Below are positions 1-11,930 of a stretch of DNA of 64,000 nt, one piece after another; position 1 is the first letter of the stretch; each line of letters starts with the position of its first letter. The notes under the pieces are model-generated. The model ran no database searches and was not told the DNA's origin. It saw nothing but the letters and a program-made list of their open reading frames with translations. Both the position numbers and the translations under genes were made by a program. Origin of the DNA: Stercorarius parasiticus (taxonomy: Eukaryota > Chordata > Aves > Charadriiformes > Stercorariidae); the NCBI GenBank assembly GCA_013396915.1, contig VWZL01005057.1:744001-808000 (forward strand), in the 5' to 3' direction.

Positions 1-828
1 CACATGGACAGTGGGATTGAGTGCACCCTCAGCAAGTTTGCTGATGACACTAAGCTGTGTGGTGCAGTCAGTGCACTGGAGGGAAGAGATGCCATCCAGA
101 GGGACCTGGATAGGCTCGAGAGGTGGGCCCGTGCAAACCTCACCAATGCCAAGTGCAAGGTCCTGCACCTGGGTCACAGCAATCCCAAGCACAAATAAAG
201 GCTGGGCAAAGAATGGTTTGAGAGCAGCCCTGAGGGGAAGGACTTAGGGGTTTTGGATGAGAAGCTCAGCATGCACTGGTAATGTACACTCGCAGCCCAG
301 AAAGCCGGCTGCATCCTGGGCTGCATCAAAAGAACCGTGGCCAGTAGGTTGAGGGATGTGATTCTCCCCCTCTACTCCGCTCTGATGAGACCACACCTGG
401 AGTACTGTGTCCAGCTCGAACTCCCAACACAAGAAGGACATCGACCTATTGGAGCCAGGCTAGAGGAGGGCTGTGAAGATGATCAGAGGGCTGGAGCACC
501 TATGCTATGAGGACAGGCTGAGAGAGTAGTTGGGGTTCTTCAGCCTGGAGAAGAGAAGGCTCTGGGGAGACCCTATTGCAGCCTTCCAGTACCTGAAGGG
601 GGCCTACAGGAAGGATGGTGAAGGGACTCTTTATCAGGGAGTGTAGCGATAGGACAAGGGGTTATGGTTTTAAACTGAAGGAGGGTGGTTTTAAATTAGA
701 TATTAGGAAGAAATTTTTACTGTGAGGGTGGTGAGGCACTGGAACAGGTTGTCCAGAGAAGCTGTGGATGCCCCATCCCTGGAAGTGTTCAAGGCCAGGC
801 TGGATGGGGCTTTGAGCAGCCTGGTCTA
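1..828 (+). pseudogene. Decayed CR1 ORF2 (reverse transcriptase C-terminal part)
   Basis: ORF2 of CR1 encodes an endonuclease/reverse transcriptase that copies the element by target-primed reverse transcription. Only the region from the catalytic FADD box onwards is present. The first open piece (4-198) holds FADDTKLCG and a 'KCKVLHLGH' segment, then a stop at 196-198 interrupts it where related copies read through. Further frame changes occur downstream near 280 and 415-440, and a stop falls in the 'LRE' segment near 525. The original C-terminal stop is probably the tag near 826. Nothing here could be translated into a working enzyme. Confidence 0.85.
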
Positions 829-911
829 GTGGGAGGTGTCCCTGCCCATGGCAGGGGGGCTGGAACAAGATGATCCTTAAGGTCCCTTCCAACTCTAACT
901 ATTGTATGATG
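1..911 (+). mobile_element. CR1 LINE, 3' portion, old copy
   Basis: This is the 3' part of a chicken-repeat-1 (CR1) non-LTR retrotransposon that continues off the left edge. It carries the end of ORF2 (reverse transcriptase C-terminal half), recognisable through the FADD catalytic box at 37-48, the 'LEYCVQ' segment near 400-415, the 'LEKRRLWGD'-type segment near 547-575 and the 'RLDGA' segment near 800-815. The 3' UTR ends in 'ggtcccttccaac' followed by a short attgtatgatg-like tail near 911, the usual CR1 terminus, which lacks poly(A). The reading frame is broken by stops and indels, so the copy is inactive. The exact left boundary is outside the window. Confidence 0.95.
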
Positions 912-2870
912 TCTTCCTTGTTCTTTGCTTCTGGTAGGTAGTACCTTCTTCATAAAAATAAGTAGTGTTTTCTGAAGAAAATAACTTGCCTTAAAGATAA
1001 ATCCTATTGAAATTTGGAAACTTTGGGGAAAAGAGCTTTTCTGGAGAAAAAGAGCATTGCTTCAAAACAAATATTTAAATTTCCCCCTTTCCTCAGCCAG
1101 AGAACAAGTCTGAAATTAATAATTTCTCTCCTCTCCCTCCTTCAAATCACGCTGTGTTACAGTCGGAATACACTTGAAAAGGTGAAGCATTTGCCAGAAC
1201 AAAGAAAAGTAAAACAGCAAGCATTTCTCTTCATTAAAAAAAAAAAAAGATTAAAACCAAAAAAATTTCTTGTTCTGCTGCTACTTACCTAGAAAGCTTA
1301 ATTTTAATGATATTGACATAAGCCTTCTAGATTTGAAATGAAAATTAGTGACCCCATTAGAAATAAAACTGATATGTTCATTAAGTTGCATGTGTCAAAT
1401 AAAAATTAAGCTTTCTCTCTGGACTGTTGTTAGTTTTCCATAACTGTAAACAGAGAATGGCATAAGGCCCTCTGTCTTTCGTTGATTTTTGGAAAACCTA
1501 CCCTGGTGACTATAATCATTAATTAGACTCCAATAAAAGGAGTTTTAAAAAAGAAGTTGCACTTTGTTGACTTTAATTAAGCTTACATAAGCTTGTACAC
1601 ATGGGGGCTTTCAAGAGAAAAGTGAATGTGCTAACCTGGCAATTTTTCCTCAAATTCACATAGTGCTAATCAAAATGACATTGATTTGCTTAGATTAGCA
1701 GCAGACACCTGAAACTTCGTTACTGGAGCTACTTGGGAGTGTGGAGTTTTCTTGATGTAAAACTAGCAATTGGCTTTTCATAGCCAAGGATCTGCATCAC
1801 AAGAAGTATAAACCCCTTTCCAAATCAGCCAATGCTTCAACTACTACTCTGGCCAGCAGTGATAATGCTTATTTTCCAGAGCCTGATGCAGGATAAAGTA
1901 ATGTCTGCTGGACTGTTGGACATTAGAAGTCAGTCCTGTGTTTTTAATCTGTGCTGCGCTATTTTATTTCAGCTTCTTCCTCTATATTCTAAGCACTGTT
2001 ATGTGCTTGGAAAAAAAAAAAAACAACCAAAAACTTTGGCAATACAACTGGATTTCATCCTTTCCTGAAATACAGAGAAGCAGGGAATGGAAATCTAGAA
2101 ATGTAAACCACCTGATTGCAGAAAAGAAAATTCTGTGAGAGAGATTCCAGCCAAAACACTCTAAAGACTCAATACCTCATCCATTTCATGTCATGGTACT
2201 GGCTGATTTTTAAATTGTACGTAGAGAACTTTTACTAGTAAAATAGCCACAGTCACATGCAGCAGAGAGTGGTCAGTAACAGAGGCTGAGCTACAAGAAA
2301 TGGAAGTGTAAAACAGGTCTAAACAAGCCTTTTTGTTCTCTTGCTAGCCAGGTCAAAAAATATCCTATAATTACATATCTGAAGTATATATTCTATACCC
2401 AAGACGCAGAAATATTCCCATTGGTTACTACATTATAAACTGAGAGTGCTGGAAAAACGTGGGAAGAAGTCTTAGCTAGGTACAAAGCTAATTTGCTGGC
2501 GTTGCTTGGTTTGCATCAAGAGAAATGGGTCGCTAGCAGTACAAAGTATAAATAATGCAGGTAAGAAACTATCATCACTTGAGCTCAATGAGAACTCAAA
2601 GAGCTGGTAGTCTTGAAAATTATGAGCTTTCTATAAGCCCATAACCTTTCAAAACACTTGAACCTTTTGAATAACCTTTCAAAAAAACCCTTGCTCTTGC
2701 ACAAAAAACCTAAAGGTGCTACAAGCTGGTTCTTGTTTCAACTAAAAGGGCTTTAATCTTTTTCTGTTGCTGGCGTGGCACAGCATTAGAAGCAATCTTC
2801 TCTTGGCATCTAATCAGCATATAATTTCAATTGTCTGTCTGCTCTTCTTCCGCTTGGCTTTGTGTGACAG
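912..2870. other. Noncoding, AT-rich single-copy DNA
   Basis: No exon, RNA gene or recognisable repeat was found. The stretch holds short poly(A) runs (near 1235-1248 and 2009-2022), several homeodomain-type TAATTA cores (around 1520-1580) and a loosely repeated 'ataacctttcaaaa' at about 2640 and 2670. The open frames of 60-90 codons here are low-complexity, for example running through the lysine-encoding poly(A), and look accidental. Confidence 0.6.
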
Positions 2871-2879
2871 TGTTTTATG

Positions 2880-3340
2880 CTAGGAAGTTTGGGTTATCAA
2901 AGTAGAGCAGGGAGCGTCTGCAGGACAAATCCATGGCGATTGCAGAGGTTTACATTGGGTAAGTTCAAAATCTGCCATGTGCCTTGTTTAATTAAATCAG
3001 AAACTTGCAGGAAACACATGGCTAGTGCCCCCAGAGGTGCCTTTTCAATTTCCCAATCAAAGCTGATGAAATTAGAATTGGCTATCAAATCCTTCTAGCA
3101 AACTTGCATCATTCTTTGCTAATTTCCTTCTAGTGGCCCCTTGAGAGATGCAGATAGTCTCAATGCTGCATATTAAACTTTAATTACTGATTTCTGTTTC
3201 GAGGGTGAGATAAGACTCGGACGGAGATAGCTGCATCATTGCTTGCAAGCTCCTCACGCTGAAAAACACCCATGAAGTAAATGAAAAATGAGTCAGCAAC
3301 CTGTCACCAATCTCTGTCAGTGCATGCTGCACCTTCAGCT
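2880..3340. promoter_or_regulatory. Candidate conserved noncoding block (enhancer-like)
   Basis: This is a complex, non-repetitive sequence with no stop-free frame worth calling. It combines an AT-rich homeodomain-type core ('taattac' near 3182), an AP-1/MAF-like 'tgagtcagca' near 3290 and E-box-like elements. That texture is typical of deeply conserved noncoding elements in vertebrate gene deserts. Conservation itself cannot be seen from one sequence, so the call is inference. Confidence 0.2.
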
Positions 3341-6300
3341 CCACAGTAGGATGCCAGCTGGCCTTTTATTAACAGTAAATTGTAGTTTTTTGTTTATTTA
3401 TAAGTGTCATTAATCTGGTAGGTTGGATGCAATTTGCTTTCCAAAAAAGAGCATGCAGGGTTTAGCATCATCCACGCAGACACAATGGGTAGTTTATGAA
3501 AAATATCACAACGTATAATCTACAACAGTGTGTTGTTACGTGGGGATTGAAGCATTTTGCTTATTGTATTGCATAAAGGAGGAAATCCTAAATCAATATT
3601 GCTTGACTTATTTATTTACTTCTCTTCAGGAAAAATCCTGTGATTTCAGGTAAACTGCTTATACCGCTGCATGCCTGACTTGGAACCACTTTCCCTTCTG
3701 TTTAGAATTAGCACACAGGATTTTAGGACTGTGATAACCTTGCTTAAATTAAGTGAGACTAGAGATTTTACTTGAAATGACCATATATCTGCCAGACCGG
3801 AGCAGGTATAGGTGGATTTACAGAAATAAGGCAGCGTACCCTAACCAGCAGATGAATGTAAGGGGGGAAATGACAAAGTTTATGCTAGTGTTTTAGAAGT
3901 TTATACTAGAATTCTGTAAGTATTCTGACAGGGTGCAATCAAGAGTTTTGCACCTGTATAAAATTAGGATAGTCTGATATTTTCTTTTATAATACCTTCC
4001 TTTTGCTGTTCCTGTTACCTATTTCCTCTAAATTTGTTTACTGCCTGCTCCGTTGTTCTCCTGTCTTTCTATTAGACCTGCCTGTTGTGTTTGAATACTC
4101 CACAGTATATTTTGGCACTTGAACAAGTGCTCTGACATAATAAAGTCTTACAGTTCTCAGTGAGCATCGAGATTTTTCCATATGCCCAATTAGCATCATT
4201 TTTCTTCTGTTTTGCGCTGTTATGTGACTTTTTCTGCTTATCTAAATAAATGGGATTTCAGAGGAAAATCCTGTCCTTACAGGGAAACTCTGACAACCTG
4301 GCACTTACTTTGTATTGCAAGCAAATGGAAGGGAAATAACTTCAGATTACTGGGCTGCTTTGGGCTGGTGAAGGGTCTATTGGGCTGTAGAAACCATCAG
4401 GTATGTTAAAGACAGGTGTTGTACAGTATGCTTGGCTGCCATGGAAAAACAGAAAGGAAGCTACAGGACCAGTGCTGTGCTAGTATTCTCCCTTTTAAGA
4501 CCCTTGCTCTTTTTTTTTTTTTAAGTCACTAGAGAAAATGTATCATTCTAGAAGTCAAGGTGGGGAGTTGTCTGTTTGCTTCCACGTTTTCAAGGTCAAT
4601 GTGTGAGACTGGCACAGCATTTCACTAGATTCCAGTGCAGTGTATGTGGTAAGTAGTAACAAGAAATAAAAATCTCATACCTCTTATAAGCAGATGCAAA
4701 TAGCTGAAAATATAAACATCTTTTGCAGTTATTGTAGCTAAAAAATATTAGCCACTTCATTTTCATGGCCCAGTCCACAACAAACCAGCATCCTGCTGAC
4801 CATCTACTTCGAAGTTCCTTTGTTCTATGTTGCCTTCTGTTTGATGGCATCTTAGATTGTTGGGGGTTTTGTGTTGTTTTTTCTTCTGTACATCTGGATA
4901 AGGCTTCAGTTTATTTCTAAATTGCTGTTTATTTAGGCTATTTCATACATTGTTTCATATTTTTAACATCTACATTTTTGGTGCTATGGGTAGTGATTAA
5001 ACTTTAAAAAAAAACAGGTTTAGAACTTTAATTAAAAGTAGATGTGGGTGCATAGTTTTAAAAAAGACAAAATACTGCTAAAACAAATGTGTATTTTATA
5101 CATCAAACTAGTCGGTTTTCAATTTGCTAAATACACTATATGTTTGCTTTTAATTGTATAACCCTGAATATCACACTTGTCTTCATTAAAATTTATTAGT
5201 TCACTCACTCAAAGAAATTCTTCTAAGTATCCCTAGTAATAAATACTCACTGTTGTGGACTATGAAACTAATTATCTCTTTAAAGCTAATGCTTTCATCA
5301 TTCGTTATATACTAAGCAGGCAAAGTGAATTTCAATATATTTCCTGATCTGCCTCTCAATTATTTTTTTCTTACTTTTAAGCCAATTCAGGTTTACCCAA
5401 TTAAAGCATACCAGAAAAGTCACCAAAATGTATGGAGTGTTGTATAATGGGCTGGTTTTATTTAGTGGGATGGATGGAGGGAAGAAGCAATTCAAACTAG
5501 CAAGATACTTGTGAAGTTGAACTGCAGACTGTGCATAACTGAATCATAACACACTGTAGAAGTGGGAGCTTGGATCGTCCCCCCGTTTATGGGGTGCTGT
5601 CAATCCAAATGTCCATCCAAGCTGCAGGCAGTGTTTCAGGTAGTGCTCCTGCCCAGCAGTTGTCTGTCTCTTGTCTTGTTCTTCCTGCTACTGTGTGAAG
5701 ACGTGCAAAATTAAAACAAAGAACCTGACTAAGGTCTTAAGTTCAGGAAGGATTGAATTGCATGCTCAGCCTGATGTTTGTGTGTCATACTGCAAGGCAC
5801 GTTCCAGTTGAATGCAAAAAATGTGCTAATGTGTTATTGCTTCCCGTTCTGCTGAATTTACTCTTTTTTACTGCTGTTGATAGCCATCTGGTCAGATTGT
5901 TTTTGTATTTTTCTCCAAGTTTAGACCAGTTTCAAATCTACTTTAGAGTTTTGCTTGTTCTACTCAACAGTGAAGAATGCACCCATACTACTTGAAGAAC
6001 ATCACCAATAGTACAGATTGCTTTTAAAGCAAACAATTTAATGGGTTTGTAATACCTATAGGTCATGTTATGCTTATGCTAAATGAAAAGGATAAAGACA
6101 CCATAGTATTAAATTAAGTATATTTCATAAATATATTATTATTATACTTGTTTCATATATTCTGAAACTTCTGGGTTTTTAATTAAAGTTACTTCCATTT
6201 CTGAATTCTAGAGGCTTGGGCAATGTTATCGGTGCATTCTTATTGTGGTCAAGTGTGTGGCAGGTCTAAGTAGAGATTTATTTTGGGGGGTTATTTTACA

Positions 6301-7180
6301 TGAGTCAGAATCAATGAAACTTCTAATTTTGTCATTTTCTAGATTTTTCTATTAAGATGGATGGGCATAATTTACAGTAGTTTGAGGAATCATATGGTAT
6401 TTTATTCAACTGTGTTGGTTGGTATTCAGCAATTCATCACATTTTCATAAAATGATCTGCTTAAACAGAACTTTGGGTGTTACAGTTAACCATAATTGTA
6501 TTTCACTTTGGAGGAAAGCTTGCTGTGACTTTGAAACCAGGCGCATCTCGCTGATCTCTTTTATTAGTAGTATTCACCTCTTGCAATGTAACTTGCTAGT
6601 CTGTTTATCAAAAGTAGGGTTTGGTGCTTACTTTATCTGTGTTTCATTTACAGTCACAGACAAAAAGAGAAAACCCATTGTAATTCTAGTTTTCCATTAT
6701 GGATTCAGGAATAGATTAAAAAGAGGAAAAAATACAGGGCACTAGTGAGAGCTTATATTACCGTTAGCAGTAGTAATCAGACATCATGGATCTGACATTC
6801 TCCTCACTCATCTGTTTTGTGCTGACATCTTCAGTGGACAAGCCAGTTTGGGGAGTGTGTAGAAATACTTCATGACTGGAACAGTTCCACGTTTAAAATT
6901 TTTGAAGTAATCACTGGCCAACGTAATGTAACCATGACATTACGATACCATGCGTTGTTACAACAACCACCAGAAAAAAATAATCTTATGGATGGATTTA
7001 AAGAGATTGAATTAAAGTAAAACCATCTATTGCCTACAGACAGTGTTATGTTAGGTATTCATTGAATGTTCGCATTGAATAGACAATCTGGCTGAATTTA
7101 TATACCGTGAGATACTACACGTAATGCTTGCAGTTATTACATTTGTACATTCAAGGAACACCCAAGAAGTAGAGCACAGC
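3341..7180. other. Noncoding, AT-rich single-copy DNA
   Basis: I see no gene or transposon here. Open frames up to 108 codons (for example 6419-6745 on +) have unbiased, hydrophobic or Cys/Phe-rich composition and no acceptable splice context. There are short poly(A)/poly(T) runs (near 4510-4522 and 5006-5014) and AT-rich patches around 6110-6150. Confidence 0.6.
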
Positions 7181-7189
7181 TTTCCTTCT

Positions 7190-7560
7190 GTGGGATCTTT
7201 TATGTAAAAGAAAAGACTTCATCATGAGGCAGGACAAGCCCAACCAACATTTGCTCAATGAGTCTTGCACTATGCCCTGAAGTTGATGAGACTATTAACA
7301 TTAATTATTCATGTGCTGACAAGGGCCGCTGCAGGAGACACAGAATGAAGACTAATAGGCTGAAATAGAGAAAACTGGATGCACAGGAGAGCCTGGAGAA
7401 TGGAATATCTTTCAATATTTTTTCTCATTAGTTTGGCTTATTTCCCACAGGGGCAGCAGCACAAATCTTTGACACCAGAACTTCTCCTTAACTGTGTCTG
7501 CAAATTCAGAGCCACATTGCCTTCCTGAGAAGTACTCTGCTCCTGAGCCTTGACCCTTTT
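7190..7560. promoter_or_regulatory. Candidate conserved noncoding block (enhancer-like)
   Basis: This block is of mixed composition without simple repeats. It contains a 'cattaattattcatg' homeodomain/octamer-like cluster near 7299-7313 followed by a GC-richer 'gggccgctgcagg' segment near 7323. It differs in texture from the AT-rich DNA on each side. The regulatory role is inferred from texture only. Confidence 0.18.
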
Positions 7561-8206
7561 GTCAGCTCAAATATGCTTGCTGATTGTGGATATCTTTGAG
7601 TCTGACAGATGGACCTCATCTACCTAGGGCATGGTATAGGACAGGGAAGAACTCAATTTTGAGTTTTGTGCTTTAACAAAAAAAAAAAAAGGCAGTGTAA
7701 ACACCAGTGTGCTGTAAACACTACTGTGCTTCTGACTCCAGACTTCTCACAAAGATGCTATGACAAGTGGAACTTAATAAGAGGCCCCCTCTGTAAACAG
7801 AAATGTTATTTTGTTTGAAGCTCAGTGAATGTTGGGGCAGGTAGAGCAACAGATGGGATACTCAGAGGCAATGCTATTTTATGAGCTTTCTTTCCCCAAG
7901 GACTACATAAAATGCTAATATTTACATTTTTAGTTATTAGAGCTGTGAAACTGAAATACATCTTTAGCTGTAAATGTTGCTCATGTTTATGGCTATCAGC
8001 TAATGAAATGAGTATCTCCATTTCATAAGGTATCTTTAATTTGTGTTGGCTTTTTTTTTATTTTTAGGCAGAAAATTTAATTCGAATCTGATCAACATAG
8101 TGCTAGTAAGAGCCTGAACTCTTGCATTGCTCCATCTTATGTTACACTTCTCTTCCCAAATAAGAGACACCCACACAACATCAGGAGTTGTTTTGTGTGG
8201 TTTTTT
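7561..8206. other. Noncoding DNA before the duplicated block
   Basis: No gene is visible. The stretch contains a 13-A run near 7678-7690 and ends in a T-rich 'gtggttttttgttgttg' low-complexity stretch. That low-complexity stretch forms the left edge of the exact duplication starting at 8207. Confidence 0.6.
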
Positions 8207-8572
8207 GTTGTTGTTTTTTTTTTAAAGTTTCAAGTTTTGGGCAATTTTTGTCTTACATAGTGCTGGAAATGTTCAGAAACCAGTACCCCTCATTCAGCAA
8301 GCTGGTTGGCATTCTACGTTATAGAGGAAGTGAACTAAAATTCCATTAGTGGTGTCAGAAAAGTGTTACTTGGTTCTCCAGTATGGAAAAAGTCCACAGT
8401 CTTGATAATCCTTGTATGTGTTCTGGTGGTCACCTGATTCAACCAGTTGTCTAAGACGAAAAAGACATTTGTATCATTAGAAGTAAAAGTTGCTGTGCCA
8501 TGTAGTCATCAAAGGTTTTTCCATGTATACATGTGCATTAGCTTTTGAAGGGCGTGGAACAGTTATTTTTAA
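8207..8572. repeat. Exact direct duplicate, left part (block A, copy 1)
   Basis: These 366 bases recur without any difference I can find at 9249-9614 (offset 1042), including a 10-T run. The copy ends abruptly at the N gap, exactly where the second copy continues into 9615. This is the behaviour of a contig end that overlaps its neighbour but was not merged. Confidence 0.95.
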
Positions 8573-8641
8573 NNNNNNNNNNNNNNNNNNNNNNNNNNNN
8601 NNNNNNNNNNNNNNNNNNNNNNNNNNNNNNNNNNNNNNNNN
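8573..8641. other. Assembly gap, 69 N
   Basis: A run of 69 undetermined bases. In the second copy the two flanks (8572 and 8642 equivalents) are separated by 962 known bases, 9615-10576. The gap length is therefore an underestimate, and the missing sequence is already present in the window. Confidence 0.98.
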
Positions 8642-9247
8642 ATTTTTTCCACTGCTCTCACTGCACTGTGAGCCGTAGGTTCAAAGTAGTAATAATTTAC
8701 AGCTCTCCAAAGTTCAGTGGGAAGTGCATTTAGTTTTGTGGTGTTGTTTTTTTTTTTTAATAAGGGAGACTTGGCAAAAGGAATATTTCTTTCTCATTAA
8801 CAGAAGAGAAAATTGTGTATCTTTCCCCCCCGCCCCCCCTCCTTTTGCATCTGTTGCGGGTGCCGATGTTCCTTCTGCAGGAATCTCGTTTCAGCACCAC
8901 GAACAGCGCCGGGAGAGGCGGCGCGGCGCGCCTCGGCCCTCCGTGCCCATTGGCCCCGTGGCGAGTTAGCCCTTCTTGGCTGTGACCTCATCCATGACAT
9001 CAGCTGAGTCTACGGATGTCCACTTTCTTCACATTCTGTAAACTGATAGTGTGGATAGGAAAGGGGATCTTGCGTTCTTAAATGGGTGGCTATACACGTG
9101 CAACAGTAACACAAGGAGAGAAACAGATTTTTGCTGCTTCAGCCAAAAACTTGGTGAAATAATTACTTCATAGGGCTAAGCCTTTATTTTTATCCTAGGC
9201 ATATCAGAACCTTGTATATGTTATTTTTGTTGAAAATAAAATGAGAA
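8642..9247. repeat. Exact direct duplicate, right part (block B, copy 1)
   Basis: These 606 bases are identical, as far as I can compare them, to 10577-11182 (offset 1935), including the 13-T run and the C-rich tract. The block ends at a lone n at 9248. Both ends coincide with undetermined bases, so it looks like a small redundant contig placed in the scaffold. Confidence 0.95.
8821..9010. promoter_or_regulatory. CpG-dense promoter-like element (copy 1)
   Basis: About 17 CpG dinucleotides lie within roughly 195 bases, in a window that is otherwise AT-rich and CpG-poor. The element has a C7-G-C7 tract (8825-8839), a GC core with an ggcgcgcc site around 8922, an inverted CCAAT box (ATTGG, 8949-8953), a nuclear-receptor-like TGACCTCA (8983-8990), a CRE-like TGACATCA (8995-9002) and an overlapping CAGCTG E-box. 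That is the composition of a small CpG-island promoter or enhancer. The direction of transcription and the target are unknown, and no TATA box or coding first exon is evident. Confidence 0.4.
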
Positions 9248-9248
9248 N
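9248..9248. other. Single undetermined base at a contig join
   Basis: One n separates the end of duplicate block B (9247) from the start of duplicate block A' (9249). A lone n between two segments that both recur elsewhere marks an artificial join rather than a base-call failure. Confidence 0.85.
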
Positions 9249-11182
9249 GTTGTTGTTTTTTTTTTAAAGTTTCAAGTTTTGGGCAATTTTTGTCTTACAT
9301 AGTGCTGGAAATGTTCAGAAACCAGTACCCCTCATTCAGCAAGCTGGTTGGCATTCTACGTTATAGAGGAAGTGAACTAAAATTCCATTAGTGGTGTCAG
9401 AAAAGTGTTACTTGGTTCTCCAGTATGGAAAAAGTCCACAGTCTTGATAATCCTTGTATGTGTTCTGGTGGTCACCTGATTCAACCAGTTGTCTAAGACG
9501 AAAAAGACATTTGTATCATTAGAAGTAAAAGTTGCTGTGCCATGTAGTCATCAAAGGTTTTTCCATGTATACATGTGCATTAGCTTTTGAAGGGCGTGGA
9601 ACAGTTATTTTTAAAACAGACTTCACTGAGCAAATGTGTATTGAAAGGCCACTTGATGTTACTCAAGTGCAAATTACAAGTACAGTTTTTCCTCTTTGTG
9701 AGCTTGCTCTGTAAAATTTTGCTTTTAAAAACAATATTTTTATTTTTGTCTACTACTATCTGATGAGAAAAAACTTCTGCCCAAAATATAGGACTGTAGT
9801 TGGGATAGAAGGAAAAAGTAAATTTTTATGAAAAGATTCTCCCTAAAAACATAAGTTTCTGACACCAATTTCAATTGTATCCTGTTTTGTTTTTTTTTCT
9901 GAAATGCTATATTGTGATCTACAGATACTCTGAGCTAGAAATAGGGAAGGGAAAAAGAGAGGCGGGGGGATAGGCACCAAAACATGCCTACGTAAAGAAA
10001 TTACTTTACAGAAACCATTTTTATGAACAGAAATTGCTATTGCCCTGCCTAGGTCCTGTAGTAGGAGATGTTACTCTGGGAGATAAATAGGCTTAAATTT
10101 GAGATTGTTTTGCTGGTTACTGGTGCTACGTTTCTTGAAGCTTGCTGTGGCAGTTCAAAAATGTTAATTGCATGAAACAAGAATAAAGTCTTACTAACAA
10201 GTTGAGGATAATAACGTCTCCAGAAAAGTTGTAGTGTGAAGTGTCTTTTTTCCCCCAACATTTATAGGCCATGTTGTTCAGAGCTCTGTTTATAACACCT
10301 GGATGTCTCTCCCCAAGAGCACACTGAAGTGCAAAGGAAATTTGATGCTGATGATGTAGAGCTCTGGTGCAGCTAGATGAGTGTCCTGTCCTGGGAGCTT
10401 AGAGGAACCCTAGACTCCAGCTACATAGATGTAACGTTGAACTACAAGAAGACATACCTTAGGTCTTGGCTCGTGTCCTATTGCACAGGCAAGTTGCTTA
10501 ATTTGTGCTGGTGCTTTTCTTTCTCTACATGGAAACAATGCTATCTGACTTCTTTAAAACTTGTTTTAATCAGCTAATTTTTTCCACTGCTCTCACTGCA
10601 CTGTGAGCCGTAGGTTCAAAGTAGTAATAATTTACAGCTCTCCAAAGTTCAGTGGGAAGTGCATTTAGTTTTGTGGTGTTGTTTTTTTTTTTTAATAAGG
10701 GAGACTTGGCAAAAGGAATATTTCTTTCTCATTAACAGAAGAGAAAATTGTGTATCTTTCCCCCCCGCCCCCCCTCCTTTTGCATCTGTTGCGGGTGCCG
10801 ATGTTCCTTCTGCAGGAATCTCGTTTCAGCACCACGAACAGCGCCGGGAGAGGCGGCGCGGCGCGCCTCGGCCCTCCGTGCCCATTGGCCCCGTGGCGAG
10901 TTAGCCCTTCTTGGCTGTGACCTCATCCATGACATCAGCTGAGTCTACGGATGTCCACTTTCTTCACATTCTGTAAACTGATAGTGTGGATAGGAAAGGG
11001 GATCTTGCGTTCTTAAATGGGTGGCTATACACGTGCAACAGTAACACAAGGAGAGAAACAGATTTTTGCTGCTTCAGCCAAAAACTTGGTGAAATAATTA
11101 CTTCATAGGGCTAAGCCTTTATTTTTATCCTAGGCATATCAGAACCTTGTATATGTTATTTTTGTTGAAAATAAAATGAGAA
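9249..11182. repeat. Complete copy of the duplicated 1,934-bp segment
   Basis: This copy reads continuously as A' (9249-9614), the middle 9615-10576, and B' (10577-11182), then runs on into unique DNA at 11183. The middle part has no counterpart in the first copy because that copy has the N gap. No gene is seen in it. Open frames such as 10377-10577 lack splice context or recognisable protein features. Confidence 0.9.
10756..10945. promoter_or_regulatory. CpG-dense promoter-like element (copy 2)
   Basis: This is identical to the element at 8821-9010: C7-G-C7 tract at 10760-10774, inverted CCAAT at 10884-10888, CRE-like TGACATCA at 10930-10937. This copy sits in continuous sequence and is the one to trust. 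If the duplication is an assembly artefact, the genome has only this one element. Confidence 0.4.
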
Positions 11183-11893
11183 GCTTGGGTCACCTATGTT
11201 CCCAAACCGTGTTACTTAATAATTAAAATGTGTGTTGAAACATGAACTATTGAGCTGGTTCTAGAGAAACATAATTTTCTTATGCTGTACATCGAAGCAA
11301 TATTGTTGAAGCCAGACATTCAAAATGCTGAGACTGGCTTAAAAATGCTGATTTTAAAGAAATCCCATATGACATATTTTGATAATTGTCCTTTGAGATT
11401 TTTAAAGCTAACTTGTCAAACTTTTCTGTGCAACTAAATTTCTAATTTAAAAAAGAAACCTAAGACTTATACAATTGTAGGAACCCTAGGTCAGAAACTT
11501 TGAGATATTATGGCACTCAGACTTTTAATAGTGATTAGAAGAAAGTCACAGATTGAAAAGGTCGTATGTGCAGATGTCTAAGTACCAGATTATTTACACT
11601 ACTTAGTGGGGAAAAGTTAGTAAGTACTGATGGTTGCCATAGATGAGAGCAGGGTAAATCTTACTTGTCTGTATTTAGTTAAGTACAGTAAAACTGTTGT
11701 TCCTATCCTACTTTCTGTCTACTTGACCAATGTGAAGTTCACTGTCATTAGTTTGGTAGAAAGCTGCCTAAGCAGAAGAGAGCAACTTCATTGTTTCAGT
11801 TCTCCTAGCAAAGTAGAACTCCTTTTCCTTCCCCTGTCACAGTGGAATAGTGCCTGGGAGAAAAGGCAAGACACCCAAAGAGCTCTTCTCTTT

Positions 11894-11930
11894 GGGTGGG
11901 AAGGAGGGAGGGAGAGGGAAGGAGGGAGGG
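11894..11930 (+). repeat. (GGGA)-type G-rich tract, G-quadruplex motif
   Basis: Seven separate GGG tracts occur in 37 bases, with loops of 1 to 5 bases, satisfying the usual four-tract quadruplex pattern several times over. It is a purine-only stretch apart from one T. Confidence 0.8.

Noticed and set aside
5575..5600. Short stem around 'ccccgtttatgggg'
   Set aside because: Only about four paired bases plus the loop; not distinguishable from chance.
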